Of a stretch of 64,000 nucleotides of DNA, positions 39,613 to 55,200 are shown one piece after another. Numbering within the stretch: the stretch's first letter is position 1; every line of letters begins with the position of its first letter. Source of the DNA: Anaeramoeba ignava (lineage: Eukaryota > Metamonada > Anaeramoebidae); contig JAPDFW010000056.1 in the NCBI GenBank assembly GCA_028826165.1, forward strand, positions 1 through 64,000, read 5' to 3'. Both the position numbers and the translations under genes were made by a program. The notes under the pieces are model-generated. The model did not search any database, had not been told where the DNA came from, and saw nothing but the letters and a program-made list of their open reading frames with translations.

Positions 39613-42600
39613 TTATTTTTCAAAAAGACATCCAGCAGCATAAGAAACAGACATATCCCTTTTGCTTTTAACTTTATTAGATTGAGCATAATGAACAAAT
39701 TTCATTTGTTGTTTTTCAGGATTTGCAGCCTAAATAAAATAAAAATAAAAATTAAAATAAATTAAAATAATTTTTTTTGATGTTAAATAATTTGAACTAG
39801 CAAAAAAAAAAAGGAAAAAACAAGAACTTTTTTTTCTTTTTTAAAAAACTTACATTCATTAAAATCAAAATTGGATTTCTTCCGCAAATAGTGTTTGAGT
39901 ATTTATCAAGATAATTACTAAATTTCTCAGCTTCAAGAGTTTCGATCATTTCCATTCCTAATTTATCCAAATTTTCAATTGATTTCCAAAGAGGATCTTC
40001 TTTATTTTTTGCGAGAACAGTTGTGTAACCGAAATTGTAACCCCAATGACAAAAATCAGAAGAGATCACAAACAGTGTATTTTCTTCATTAAGAAAAGGA
40101 GATAAAATTTTTCCGTATTCAAGTGCTGATTCTTTAGTGATTTCGCCCACAAGAATTGGCACAATTTTGGGTGATGTTCCTAATGCATGTACTATAAAAG
40201 GCATGTGAAGTTCAATGCTGTGTTCTTCTTCATCTATTGATTTGCTCATCTTCTCAAATTTTTTCGTTTCGTGTAATTTTTTGTTTGTTTCTGTGTCCAC
40301 TACTAAATTTCCTAATGGTGTGGAGTATTCTTGCATTGATGTAAGCATGCATCCTTTGAAGTATTCGTGATGGCTTGGTCCAAGAACAAAAACTCGATCT
40401 CTTTTTTTAATTTTGATTCAATTTAATTTTTAATTTTTAATTTTTAATTTTTAATTTAATTTGGATTTAATTTTAATTTAATTTGGATTTAATTTGGATT
40501 TAATTTGTATTTAATTTGGATTTAATTTGGATTTAATTTGAATTTAATTTGGATTTAATTTGGATTTAATTTGGATTTAATTTGGATTTAATTTGGATTT
40601 AATTTAATTTGGATTTAATTTGGATTTAATTTGGATTTGATTTAATTTTAATTTTAATTTAATTTTGAATTTAATTTAATTTAGTTTAATTTAGTTTGGA
40701 TTTAATTTGGATTTAATTTAGTTTAATTTGGATTTAATTTTTAATTTAATTTGGATTTAATTTAATTTGGATTTAATTTAATTTTTAATTTTAATTTAAT
40801 TTAATTTGATTTGGATTTAATTTTTAATTTTAATTTTTTGATTTAATTTGGATTTAATTTGGATTTAATTTGGATTTGATTTAATTTGGATTTGATTTAA
40901 TTTGGATTTAATTTAATTTAATTTGGTTTAATTTAGTTTAATTTGGATTTAATTTAATTTGGATTTAATTTGGATTTAATTTGGATTTGATTTAATTTGG
41001 ATTTAATTTGGATTTAATTTGGATTTAATTTGGATTTAATTTGGATTTAATTTGGATTTAATTTGGATTTTAATTTGGATTTAATTTGGATTTGATTTGG
41101 ATTTGATTTAATTTAATTTGGATTTAATTTGATTTAAGTTTAATTTAATTATTTAATTTGGATTTAATTTAATTTAAGTTTGATTTAATTTGGATTTAAT
41201 TTGGATTTAATTTAATTTGGATTTAATTTAATTTAGTTTAATTTAATTTAATTTTAATTTAATTTAATTTAATTTAATTTGGATTTAATTTGGATTTAAT
41301 TTGGATTTAATTTGAATTTAATTTTAATTTTAATTTAATTTGGATTTAATTTGGATTTAATTTGGATTTAATTTGGATTTAATTTGGATTTAATTTGGAT
41401 TTAATTTGGATTTAATTTGGATTTAATTTGGATTTAATTTGGATTTAATTTGGATTTAATTTGGATTTAATTTGATTTGGATTTAATTTTAATTTAATTT
41501 GAATTTAATTTTAATTTAATTTAATTTGGATTTAATTTGATTTAATTTGGATTTAATTTGGATTTAATTTGGATTTAATTTGGATTTAATTTGGATTTAA
41601 TTTGGATTTAATTTGGATTTAATTTGGATTTAATTTGGATTTAAATTTAATTTTAATTTGGATTTAATTTGGATTTAATTTTGATTTAATTTGGATTTAA
41701 TTTGATTTGGATTTAATTTTGGATTTAATTTGGATTTAATTTGGATTTAATTTAATTTGGATTTAATTTGGATTTAATTTAATTTTAATTTGGTTTATTT
41801 AATTTGATTTAATTTGTATTTAATTTGGATTTAATTTGGATTTAATTTGGATTTAATTTAAATTTAATTTGGATTTAATTTGGATTTAATTTGGATTTAA
41901 TTTGGATTTAATTTGGATTTAATTTGGATTTAATTTGGATTTAATTTGGATTTAATTTGGATTTAATTTGATTTAATTTAATTTGGATTTAATTTGGATT
42001 TAATTTTGATTTAATTTTAATTTTAATTTTGATTTAATTTTAATTTTAATTTTGATTTAATTTTAATTTTAATTTAATTTAATTTAATTTAATTTGGATT
42101 TGATTTGAATTTAATTTGGATTTAATTTGGATTGATTTAATTTGATTTTAATTTGGGTTTGATTTAATTTGGGTTTAATTTAATTTAATTTGGATTTAAT
42201 TTTGATTTAATTTTGATTTAATTTGGATTTAATTTGATTTAATTTGGATTTAATTTGGATTTAATTTGATTTGGATTTAATTTGGATTTAATTTGGGTTT
42301 AATTTGGATTTAATTTGGATTTAATTTGTATTTAATTTGTATTTAATTTGTATTTAATTTGGATTTAATTTGGATTTAATTTAATTTGGATTTAATTTTA
42401 ATAGTTGAATATTAAGTTTAATAGTTGAATATTCAAATCACATTTTTTGTTTATCAGGTTGAACATTTTTCCATGCATAAGCAGCTGTTGGAGCTGAATA
42501 AACATAACCAGCATGACTAAATTAAGAAAAAAGCAAAAAAAAAAAGGAAAAAAGCAAAAATTGTTTTTAATAAAAGGAAACAAAAGGAAATAAAAGGAAA

Positions 42601-42749
42601 TAAAAGGAAACAAACGGGCAAATTAATGCTTTAATTGGTTCTTTAATTACTTGTTCAGCTTTTGAAAAAAATTCAGTTAATTGTTGAGTTAAAGCTTTCT
42701 TTGTTCCAGGATACCAAGAACCTGCATGAGTTGCTGAACGAATTGACAT
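39613..42749 (-). CDS. MEMO1: MEMO1 family protein
   Basis: Four exons: 42616-42749, 42442-42516, 39854-40400 and 39613-39729, phases 2, 2, 0, giving 290 aa (human MEMO1 has 297). MEMO1 has a non-haem dioxygenase-like fold and binds copper/iron. It is linked to redox control and cell motility in animals. The start MSIRSATHAGSWYPG, PHAGYVYSAPTAAYAWKNV (His46), FVLGPSHHEYF (His80/81), SSDFCHWGYNFG and TICGRNPI (Cys242) are all family signatures, and the metal-site His/His/Cys set is complete. The C-terminus is KRDMSVSYAAGCLFEK. Donors include GTTTGT and GTGATT, so this gene departs from the usual GTAA. Intron 2 (2,041 nt) is an 11-bp minisatellite. Confidence 0.92.
40418..42400. repeat. 11-bp minisatellite (GGATTTAATTT) in intron 2 of MEMO1
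   Basis: About 150 copies of TTTAATTTGGA with gaps, plus AATTT-only and TTTTAA interludes. The unit length of 11 keeps no frame open, unlike the 12-bp arrays nearby. It occupies almost the whole intron. Confidence 0.95.
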
Positions 42750-42762
42750 TTTTAAAGAAAAT

Positions 42763-42798
42763 AAAAAAATGAAAAAAATGAAAAAAAAAAAAAAAAAA
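42763..42798 (-). promoter_or_regulatory. Candidate core promoter of MEMO1
   Basis: On the sense strand it reads TTTTTTCATTTTTTTCATTT, ending about 14 nt before the ATG at 42749. Confidence 0.5.
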
Positions 42799-42879
42799 TT
42801 TTAATTAAAAAAAAAATATAAGAGTACCAAATGAATGGAACTCTCTTTAAAAATTCAAATTAATTTGGTTTTTAAAAAA

Positions 42880-42938
42880 GAGTTCTTCTCACTGCAACGC
42901 GTAGTAAAAGGCGACGTGTTGATCCGCTAAAAGAACTC
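42880..42938. ncRNA. Candidate structured RNA (nested stems), strand unknown
   Basis: A 59-nt island of normal GC content sits in AT-rich intergenic DNA. GAGTTCTT (42880-42887) pairs perfectly with AAGAACTC (42931-42938). Inside, CAACGCG (42895-42901) pairs with CGTGTTG (42915-42921), with one G-T pair, around a 13-nt loop. A third complementary copy, AACTCTCTTTAAAAA, lies near 42838-42852 and could compete for GAGTT. It does not fold as a tRNA and lacks a proper B box. It lies 130-190 nt upstream of MEMO1. It could be a small RNA gene or a DNA element. No family recognised. Confidence 0.35.
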
Positions 42939-43019
42939 AAAAATAAATTTAAAAAAAGTTTTTTATTTATATTTTAATTTTTTTATTTTAATTTTTTTAT
43001 TTTTACTTTTATAAATACA

Positions 43020-44122
43020 TTTTTAATAAATAATTCCTAAATAAATTTGTTTCAATAATAAATTGGAATAAATTTATAATTAATAAATAATTTGGAATAA
43101 ATTTATAATTAATAAATAAATTAGAATAAATTTATAATTAATAAATAAATTGGAATAAATTTATAATTAATAAATAATTTGGAATAAATTTATATTTAAT
43201 AAATAATTTGGAATAAATCTATTATTAATAAATAAATTAGAATAAATTTATAATTAATAAATAAATTGGAATAAATTTATATTTAATAAATAAATTGGAA
43301 TAAATTTATAATTAATAAATAAATTGGAATAAATTTATATTTAATAAATAAATTGGAATAAATCTATAATTAATAAATAATTTAGAATAAATTTATATTT
43401 AATAAATAATTTGGAATAAATTTATAATTAATAAATAATTTGGAATAAATCTATATTTAATAAATAAATTGGAATAAATTTATAATTAATAAATAAATTA
43501 GAATAAATTTATAATTAATAAATAATTTGGAATAAATTTATAATTAATAAATAAATAATTTAGAATAAATTTATAATTAATAAATAAATTGGAATAAATC
43601 TATAATTAATAAATAAATTAGAATAAATCTATATTTAATAAATAAATTAGAATAAATTTATAATTAATAAATAAATTAGAATAAATTTATAATTAATAAA
43701 TAAATTGGAATAAATCTATATTTAATAAATAAATTGGAATAAATTTATAATTAATAAATAAATTGGAATAAATCTATATTTAATAAATAATTTGGAATAA
43801 ATTTATATTTAATAAATAAATTGGAATAAATTTATATTTAATAAATAAATTGGAATAAATTTATAATTAATAAATAAATTAGAATAAATTTATATTTAAT
43901 AAATAAATTGGAATAAATCTATTATTAATAAATAAATTGGAATAAATTTATAATTAATAAATAAATTAGAATAAATTTATATTTAATAAATAAATTGGAA
44001 TAAATTTATAATTAATAAATAATTTAGAATAAATCTATATTTAATAAATAAATTGGAATAAATCTATAATTAATAAATAATTTGGAATAAATTTATAATT
44101 AACAAATAATTTGGAATAAATT
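43020..44122. repeat. ~27-28-bp tandem repeat (GGAATAAATTTATAATTAAT)
   Basis: About 40 units of TTGGAATAAATTTATAATTA plus ATAAATAAA, with G/A and T/C variants (TTAGAATAAATC), between the PHAF1 stop and the MEMO1 promoter. It is intergenic rather than intronic. Confidence 0.93.
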
Positions 44123-44228
44123 TATTTTGTGTTTCATTTTGTTTTATTTTGTTTTATTTTTTCTTTTCCTTTCAATAAACCAAAAAAAAAATTTCAAAAA
44201 GAAAATTCCATAAAGATTAAACAATCTT

Positions 44229-48002
<3,774 letters not shown>

Positions 48003-48155
48003 AATAATAAAAATAATTAAAAAAAAAGGAAAAAAATGAAAAAAAAAATGAAAAAAAATAAATTAAAAAATAAATTGAGAACATTTAAAAAAAATTTTTT
48101 AATTAAAAAATCATTTTTTTCATTTTTTAAATTAAATTAAATTAAATTAAATTAA
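48003..48155. promoter_or_regulatory. Bidirectional promoter, PHAF1 / GT-C-like gene
   Basis: A 153-nt divergent gap. The left half reads TTTTTCATTTTTTTTTTCAT on the minus strand (48031-48058), for PHAF1. The right half reads TCATTTTTTTCATTTTTT on the plus strand (48111-48128), about 30 nt before the other ATG. Each gene has its own copy in its own orientation. Confidence 0.6.
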
Positions 48156-51100
48156 ATGCTCGATTGGATTTTTATACTTTTAACTTCAATTTTATCACCT
48201 TTAATTTTTATAACTGATAATTTTTATTTAAAACCTTTTGGTTTATTTGAATGTATTGCATTATCAATACCATTTGGAATAGCATTATCTTCATGGATAG
48301 GTTTTATAATTGGAGGAAATTTACAAATTTATTTAACACCAAGACTTAGTTGGTTTTTATCAACAACATTTCTTGTTATTTCTGGATTTGAAATAATAAT
48401 GATATATCGAAGAAGAAAATTAAATGAAAAATCAAATGAAAAATTAAATGAAAAATCAAATGAAAAATCAAATGAAAAATCAAATCAAAAATTAAATCAA
48501 AAATCAAATCAAAAATTAAATGAAAAATTAAATGAAAATTCAAATGAAAATTCAAATGAAAAATCAAATGAAAATTCAAATGAAAAATCAAATGAAAATT
48601 CAAATCAAAATTCAAATCAAAATTTAAATGAAAATTCAAATGAAAATTCAAATGAAAATTTAAATGAAAAATTAAATCAACTTTTTAATGAAAACCAAAA
48701 ACCAAAAAAAGTTTTCTCAAAATATAGAAGCATTTTTATTGAACTTCGTCAAGAAATTCGACGAGAAAAAACTTTTTTCATGATATTACTTGTTATATTT
48801 ATCATTTTCCATTTTATTTTCTCAGCAAGTTTTTTGAAGGTGAAAAGAGATGGAATCTACACAATAAACAGCACTCATAAACAACTGTCTTTGCATTTAG
48901 AGATAATCAGTTCTTTTCTATATGGATGCAATTCAAAATGGGATAGCGCAAGTCGGCTTCAAAACCCTTTTTTCTCAGGGAAAACATTAGATTACCCTTT
49001 CATTATGGATTTCCACACAGCAATGCTTGTTGGAGCTGGAGAAGCACATATACAAACAGCAATGATTGTATCTAGCGAGTTGCTTCTATTGTCTTTCTTG
49101 ATTCTTCTTTATTTTTTCAATAAAAGATTCATTGGAAGTGAATTTGCTGGGATTATTGGAGTTATAGTATTTCTCTTTTCAGGTGGCCTTGGATTCTTCA
49201 GTTTGATTAAGAATATTGATATTGAAGATGCGGAGATGAATTCTCAGACAAAAAATGAGGCAAATCAAATGCCCTATTTTTGGTTAAATCCAATAGAATC
49301 CACATTGGTTCCTCAACCGTCAGCTCTTCTTGGCTATTCCATTGTTCTTTCAGTACTTCTTTTATTGTATGCGGTGCAGATATCGGACTATATAAGAACT
49401 CATCTCCATAACTACATGAGGGTGTTCATATTCATGGGAATTTTGGTGGGATTTCTCCCGATGATTCATTTGCATTCTTTTATTTCTGTTTTAATTTTAT
49501 GCTTTTTTATTTCCGTTATATTCTGGCCTATTGCACACTCCCCACGAGATTGGGGAAAGTATATTATCTCCTGGTCTGTTTTTGGAATGGCTCTTGTTGT
49601 TGTTTCACTCCCTCAAATACTCTTGTTTTTATTCAATAATTCTCATTTTCGTTCTATCCGCTTCATGCCCATTTGGATTAGTCAATTTGCGCAAAATTCA
49701 TCTATATATACTTTTCTGTATCTTTTCCAAAGTCTCGGGTTTTTTCTACTCTTTTCAATTTTGGGGATTTTTTTCCTCAATTTGCATCAAATTAAGTTTT
49801 ATGTTCCGTTTATTATATTGGGTGTTATATCCTTTTTGGTTCAATTCCAACCATGGAAGTTTGATAACAACAAAATTCTGAATATTTGGGCTTTTGCAGG
49901 ATCAGGAGTTGTTGCTCGATTTCTTGAGCGAGTAGCTACTCTTAAGTTTACAAAAATCAAAAAATGGCGAAAAGTTTTTATTTCTTTTTTTCAGATTTTG
50001 TCTTTGATTTTGCTTTTATTATCTGTTTTTTCGGGTTTGGTTTGTGTTATTAAGATGCATTCTCAGCACCATCTTTTGTTTACTCAAGAAGATGTTGAAC
50101 TTGGAAATTTTGTTCGCAAAAACACTCATCCTGATTCTGTATTTTTGAGTGAAGGAGCATTACCTGAAATTCCTGTTACAACTTTAGCTGGTCGACAAGT
50201 TAATATTAAATATAATATTAAATATCTATTTCAAAATTAAATATAATATTAAATATCTATTTCAAAATTAAATATAATATTAAATATCTATTTCAAAATT
50301 AAATATAATATTAAATATCTATTTCAAAATTAAATATAATATTAAATATCTATTTCAAAATTAAATATAAAATTAAATATAAAATTAAATATAATATTAA
50401 ATATCTATTTCAAAAATTAAATATAATATTAAATATCAATTTCAAAATTAAATATAAAATTAAATATAATATTTAAATATAATATTAAATAAAAATTAAA
50501 TATAATATTAAATATAATATTAAATATAATATTAAATATAATATTAAATATAATATTAAATATAAAATTAAATATAAAATTAAATATAATATTAAATATA
50601 ATATTAAATATAAAATTAAATATAATATTAAATATAAAATTAAATATAATATTAAATATAATATTAAATATAATATTAAATATAATATTAAATATAATAT
50701 TAAATATCTATTTCAAAATTAAATATAATATTAAATATCTAAATTAAAAATAAAATTAAATATAAAAATTAAATATAATATTAAATATAATATTAAATAT
50801 AAAATTAAAATATAATATTCAAAAATAAAATATAAAAATTAAATATAATATTAAAATAATAATTAAATATAATATTAAAATATAAAAATTAAATATAATA
50901 TTAAATATAAAATTAAATATTATAATTAAATATTATATTAAATATAAAATTAAATATAAAATTAAATATAAAAATTAAATATAATATTAAATATTATACA
51001 TTAAATATCTATTTCAAAATTAAATATAAAATTAAATATAATATTAAATATAATATTAAATATAATATTAAATATAAAATTAAATATAATATTAAATATA

Positions 51101-51996
51101 AAATTAAATGTAATATTAAATATAATATTAAATATAATATTAAATATAAAATTAAATATAATATTAAATATAATAATTAAATATAAAATTAAATATAATA
51201 TTAAATATAAAATTAAATATAAAAATTAAAATATAAAATTAAATAATATTAAATATAATATTATTAAATATAAAATTAAAATATAATATTAAATATAATA
51301 TTAAATATAAAATTAAATATAAAATTAAATATAAAATTAAATATAAAATTAAAAATATTAAATAAATTAAATATAAAATTATATAATATTAAATATAATA
51401 TTAAATATATTAAATATAAAATTAAATATAATATTAAATATTATATTAAATATAAAATTAAATATAATATTAAATATTATATTAAATATAAAATTAAATA
51501 TAATATTAAATATAATATTAAATATAAAATTAAATATAAAATTAAATATAAAATTAAATATAATATTAAATATCTATTTCAAAATTAAATATAATATTAA
51601 ATATAATATTAAATATAATATTAAATATAATATTAAATATAATATTAAATATAAAATTAAATATAAAATTAAATTAAATATTTATTCCACTTTTTTTTTA
51701 TTCCACTTTTTTAAATTAAATTGCTTTTTTTATAGCTTTTTTTAGGATACGAAGAATGGTTATGGTCATTTGGATTAGGTTATTCAGAAAAGAAAATTTC
51801 TAGTGAAACATTTTTCCACAATTTTAAAAAACAAAAAAATTCAGAATTTATCAGGAAATTATTAGATATTTACAATGTTTCACATGTTATTATTTCCAAT
51901 TTTTTTAATATTTCTCAACCTTTTCTTCAAGAACTTGGATTTGAAAAAATCTATGAAACAAATTCTACAATTATTTTCCAAAAAAATCAAATTTAA
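48156..51996 (+). CDS. Polytopic membrane protein, GT-C glycosyltransferase-like
   Basis: Two exons: 48156-50198 and 51736-51996, phase 0, giving 767 aa. About a dozen hydrophobic spans are visible (for example FECIALSIPFGIALSSWIGF, IGSEFAGIIGVIVFLFSGGL, FGMALVVVSLPQILLFLF, IFFLNLHQIKFYVPFIILGV). An exposed stretch SSFLYGCNSKWDS...LDYPFIMDFHTAML follows the fourth span. The C-terminal soluble end contains LAGRQLFLGYEEWLWSFGL, a pattern I associate with large GT-C-type membrane proteins of bacteria and protists. No specific substrate can be assigned. After the third span, residues about 88-180 are a cytosol- or lumen-facing insert of NEKS/NENS repeats encoded by a 12-15-nt coding minisatellite. 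The intron is 1,537 nt of repeat. Confidence 0.7.
50203..51680. repeat. 12-bp minisatellite (AAATATAATATT) in the intron of the GT-C-like gene
   Basis: About 110 copies of AAATATAATATT or AAATATAAAATT, with a recurrent 10-nt insert CTATTTCAAA at the left end and sporadically later. It begins at the donor and ends about 55 nt before the acceptor. Confidence 0.93.
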
Positions 51997-52182
51997 AAAA
52001 AAATTAAAATTTAATTAAAAAAAAAAATCAAGAAGAAAAAAAATTTTTTTGTTTTCTTTTTTCCTCATTTTTTTTAATAAATAATTTTGACAATTTTAAA
52101 TAAAATAAAAAGGAAAAAAAGGAAAAAAGAAAAGGAAACAAAAAACAAAAAAAAAAACAAAAGGAAAAAAATTTTTTTTAAT

Positions 52183-52208
52183 TTCATTTTCCTCATTTTT
52201 TTCTTAAC
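52183..52208 (+). promoter_or_regulatory. Candidate core promoter of the RasGAP gene
   Basis: TTTCATTTTCCTCATTTTTT, about 75-100 nt upstream of the ATG. A weaker copy (TTCCTCATTTTTTTTAATAA) lies at 52061-52080. Confidence 0.45.
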
Positions 52209-52282
52209 GTTTTATTATTATTATTATTATTATCAATTTATTCTTTATTCTTTATTCTTTATTCATTATTCTTTATTCATAA

Positions 52283-55200
52283 ATGAGTAATTCAAATCAA
52301 CCTCAAACAAATTCAATAAATTATATTTCACAAATGGATCAAATACCTCAAAAACCATATGAAAAACTAAGGAGATTAAAATCTGAATCAATCATCAGAC
52401 CAAATTATCCATTTGAAACAAAACTCTCAAAGTAAAAAATAATTTAAAATTTAATTTAAAAAATAATTTAAAATTTAATTCAAAATTTATAATTTAATTT
52501 AAAATTTAGACAAGAATTAAAAAGAATGAAAAAAGAAGAAAATAAAAGAAAGAAAGAAGAAAGGAAACAAAAACAAATGGAAGAAAAACTTAGAAAGAAA
52601 GAATTAAGATTGTAATTGTTTTAATTAACGATATTAATTTATATTTGCTTTTAAAATTTTTTAAGTTGAATTTAAAATTCTTTGTCATTTAATTTGATTT
52701 TTTATTTATTAGACAAAAGAAAAAATCTATTCGTGTAGTTGATGATCAAAATATTGTGTAAATTCTTTTTTAAAAAGTTCATTTATTTTACAAACTTTTT
52801 TTTTTCTTTTTTTTATAAATTTAATTATAAATTTATTTGGCAAATCAATTTAGTTTTGATTTAAAAAAACAAATATACAAATACACAAAAAAAAAAACTA
52901 TAATAATTTTGAAATTGAACTTTTTAATGATCAATTTTAATGATTTTAAAATTAAAATTTAAAATAAAGATTAATTTTAATGATTTTGAAATTAAAATCT
53001 AAAATAAAAATTAATCCAAAAAAAAAAGTTCAAGATCAAAATTAAATATAAAATTAAAATTAAAATTAAAATTAAAATTAAAATTAATTTATAAAATTAA
53101 AATTAAAATTCATTTATAAAATTAAAATTAATATTAAAATTAAATTAAAATTAAAATTCATTTATAAAATTAAAATTAATTATAAAATTAAAATCAAAAT
53201 TAATAACAAAATTAAAATTAAAATTAAAATTAAAATTAAAATTAAAATCTAAATTAAAATCAAAATTAAAATTAAAATTAAATTAGAATTAAAATTCATT
53301 TATAAAATTAAAATTAAAATTAAAATTAAAATTAAAATTAAAATTAAAATTAAATTTAAATTTAAAATTCATTTATAAAATTAAAATTAAAATTAAAATT
53401 AATTATAAAATTAAAATCAAAATTAACAAAATTAAAATTAAATTTAAAATTAAAATTTAAAATTTAAATTAAAATCAAAATCAAAATCAAAATTAATATT
53501 CAAAGGAATAAACCACAAAAATCAGTACCAAAAACAAGATCACGATCAAAATCATTTAAAAATCAAAAAAGAAGACCATTAAATTTACGAGTAGAAAAAT
53601 ATCAATTTGAAACAAGAGCGAATCCAGAAACAGAAAAAAAAACAGAAACAGAAACAGAAAAAAAACCATTCAGTACATCACAATCATCACCAACATTACC
53701 ACAATTACTATCAGAAAAAGCAAAAATAGAAAACGAAACAACAAAAGAAATGCAATCCAAAAAAGATCAATTAAAAAATCTTTTATTACTTGATAATGAT
53801 CCATATAAAGAACCAATAAAAAATCAACGAAATCAACAAAAAAAACTAAATGATCCTCAGTTATTTTTGGCACAAGATCAAGATAATCAACATTCTATTT
53901 CTCAGGCTAATCCAAATGGTCTTAGATTAACTCATGCTCTTGCAAGACAAGTTTCAATTGATATTGGTTCTTTTTTCCAAAATAAAGAACAAAGTTTAGA
54001 AAATATAAAGAAAAATCAAGTGTCTATTTCTAATAAAAAAGATCATATTGCAACTCCAACAAAATTTAGAAATAAAAAATCTAAAAAAGCTCGAAGAAAA
54101 TCACGAAAATTTGATATTGACAATAAAGTTCTTCTTAATGTAATTTTAAATTTTATTTAATTTTAATTTTAATTTCAATTTTAATTTAATTTTAATTTTA
54201 ATTTTAATTTTAATTTTAAATTTAATTTTAATTTTATATTTAATTTTATATTTAATTTTAATTTTAATTTTAAATTTAAATTTAATTTTAATTTCAATTT
54301 AATTTTAAATTTAATTTTAAATTTAATTTTAATTTTAAATTAATTTTAATTTTTTAGATTGTTGTTGATGAAAATTTAATTCTTATTGATGAATTTGCCA
54401 AAGAAATTCGTACAGTTCAAAATTCAGATCAAATTTCTGATATTCTTGTTAAATTATTTGAATCTGAACATTTATTAATTGAACTTTTAAAATTTTCCAT
54501 TTTAAAAGAAATTGAAAACACACGTAAATTAATAATTCAATTTAAAAAATTCAATTTAATTTAAAATTTAATTAAAAAATTCAATTTAATTTAAAATTCA
54601 ATTTCTATCACAGAACTTGCTGCACATCTTTTTAGAGGAAATACGCTTTCAACAAAACTCTTAACTTCATTTGGAAAATTATTTGGGAAAAGAATATATT
54701 TCACAAATTTTAAAAGAACCAATCAAAAAATTTATTGAAGATTCAATTATAATTCAAAATCAAGAATTTCAAAATGAAAATGAAAATGAAAACGAAAATC
54801 AAAATAACAATCAAGAATTTCTAAATGAAAATAAAAAGGATAATAAAGAAAATCTTATTGAAAAAGTTCAATTCCTTCTTTATACAATAACTTCACAACC
54901 TGAAAATTGTCCAAAGTATAAAATTATTAATAAAATTATTTATAAAATTAAATATAAAATTATTAATAAAATTAAATATAAAATTATTTATAAAATTATT
55001 TATAAAATTATTTATAAAATTATTTATAAAATTAATTATAAAATTAATTATAAAATTAATTATAAAATTAATTATAAAATTAAATATAAAATTATTAATA
55101 AAATTATTTATAAAATTATTTATAAAATTATTTATAAAATTATTTATAAAATTATTTATAAAATTATTTATAAAATTAAATATAAAATTATTTATAAAAT

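Noticed and set aside
42880-42938. tRNA gene
   Set aside because: Only 59 nt, no D arm, no intact B box, and the inner stem does not give an anticodon arm; kept only as an unclassified structured element.
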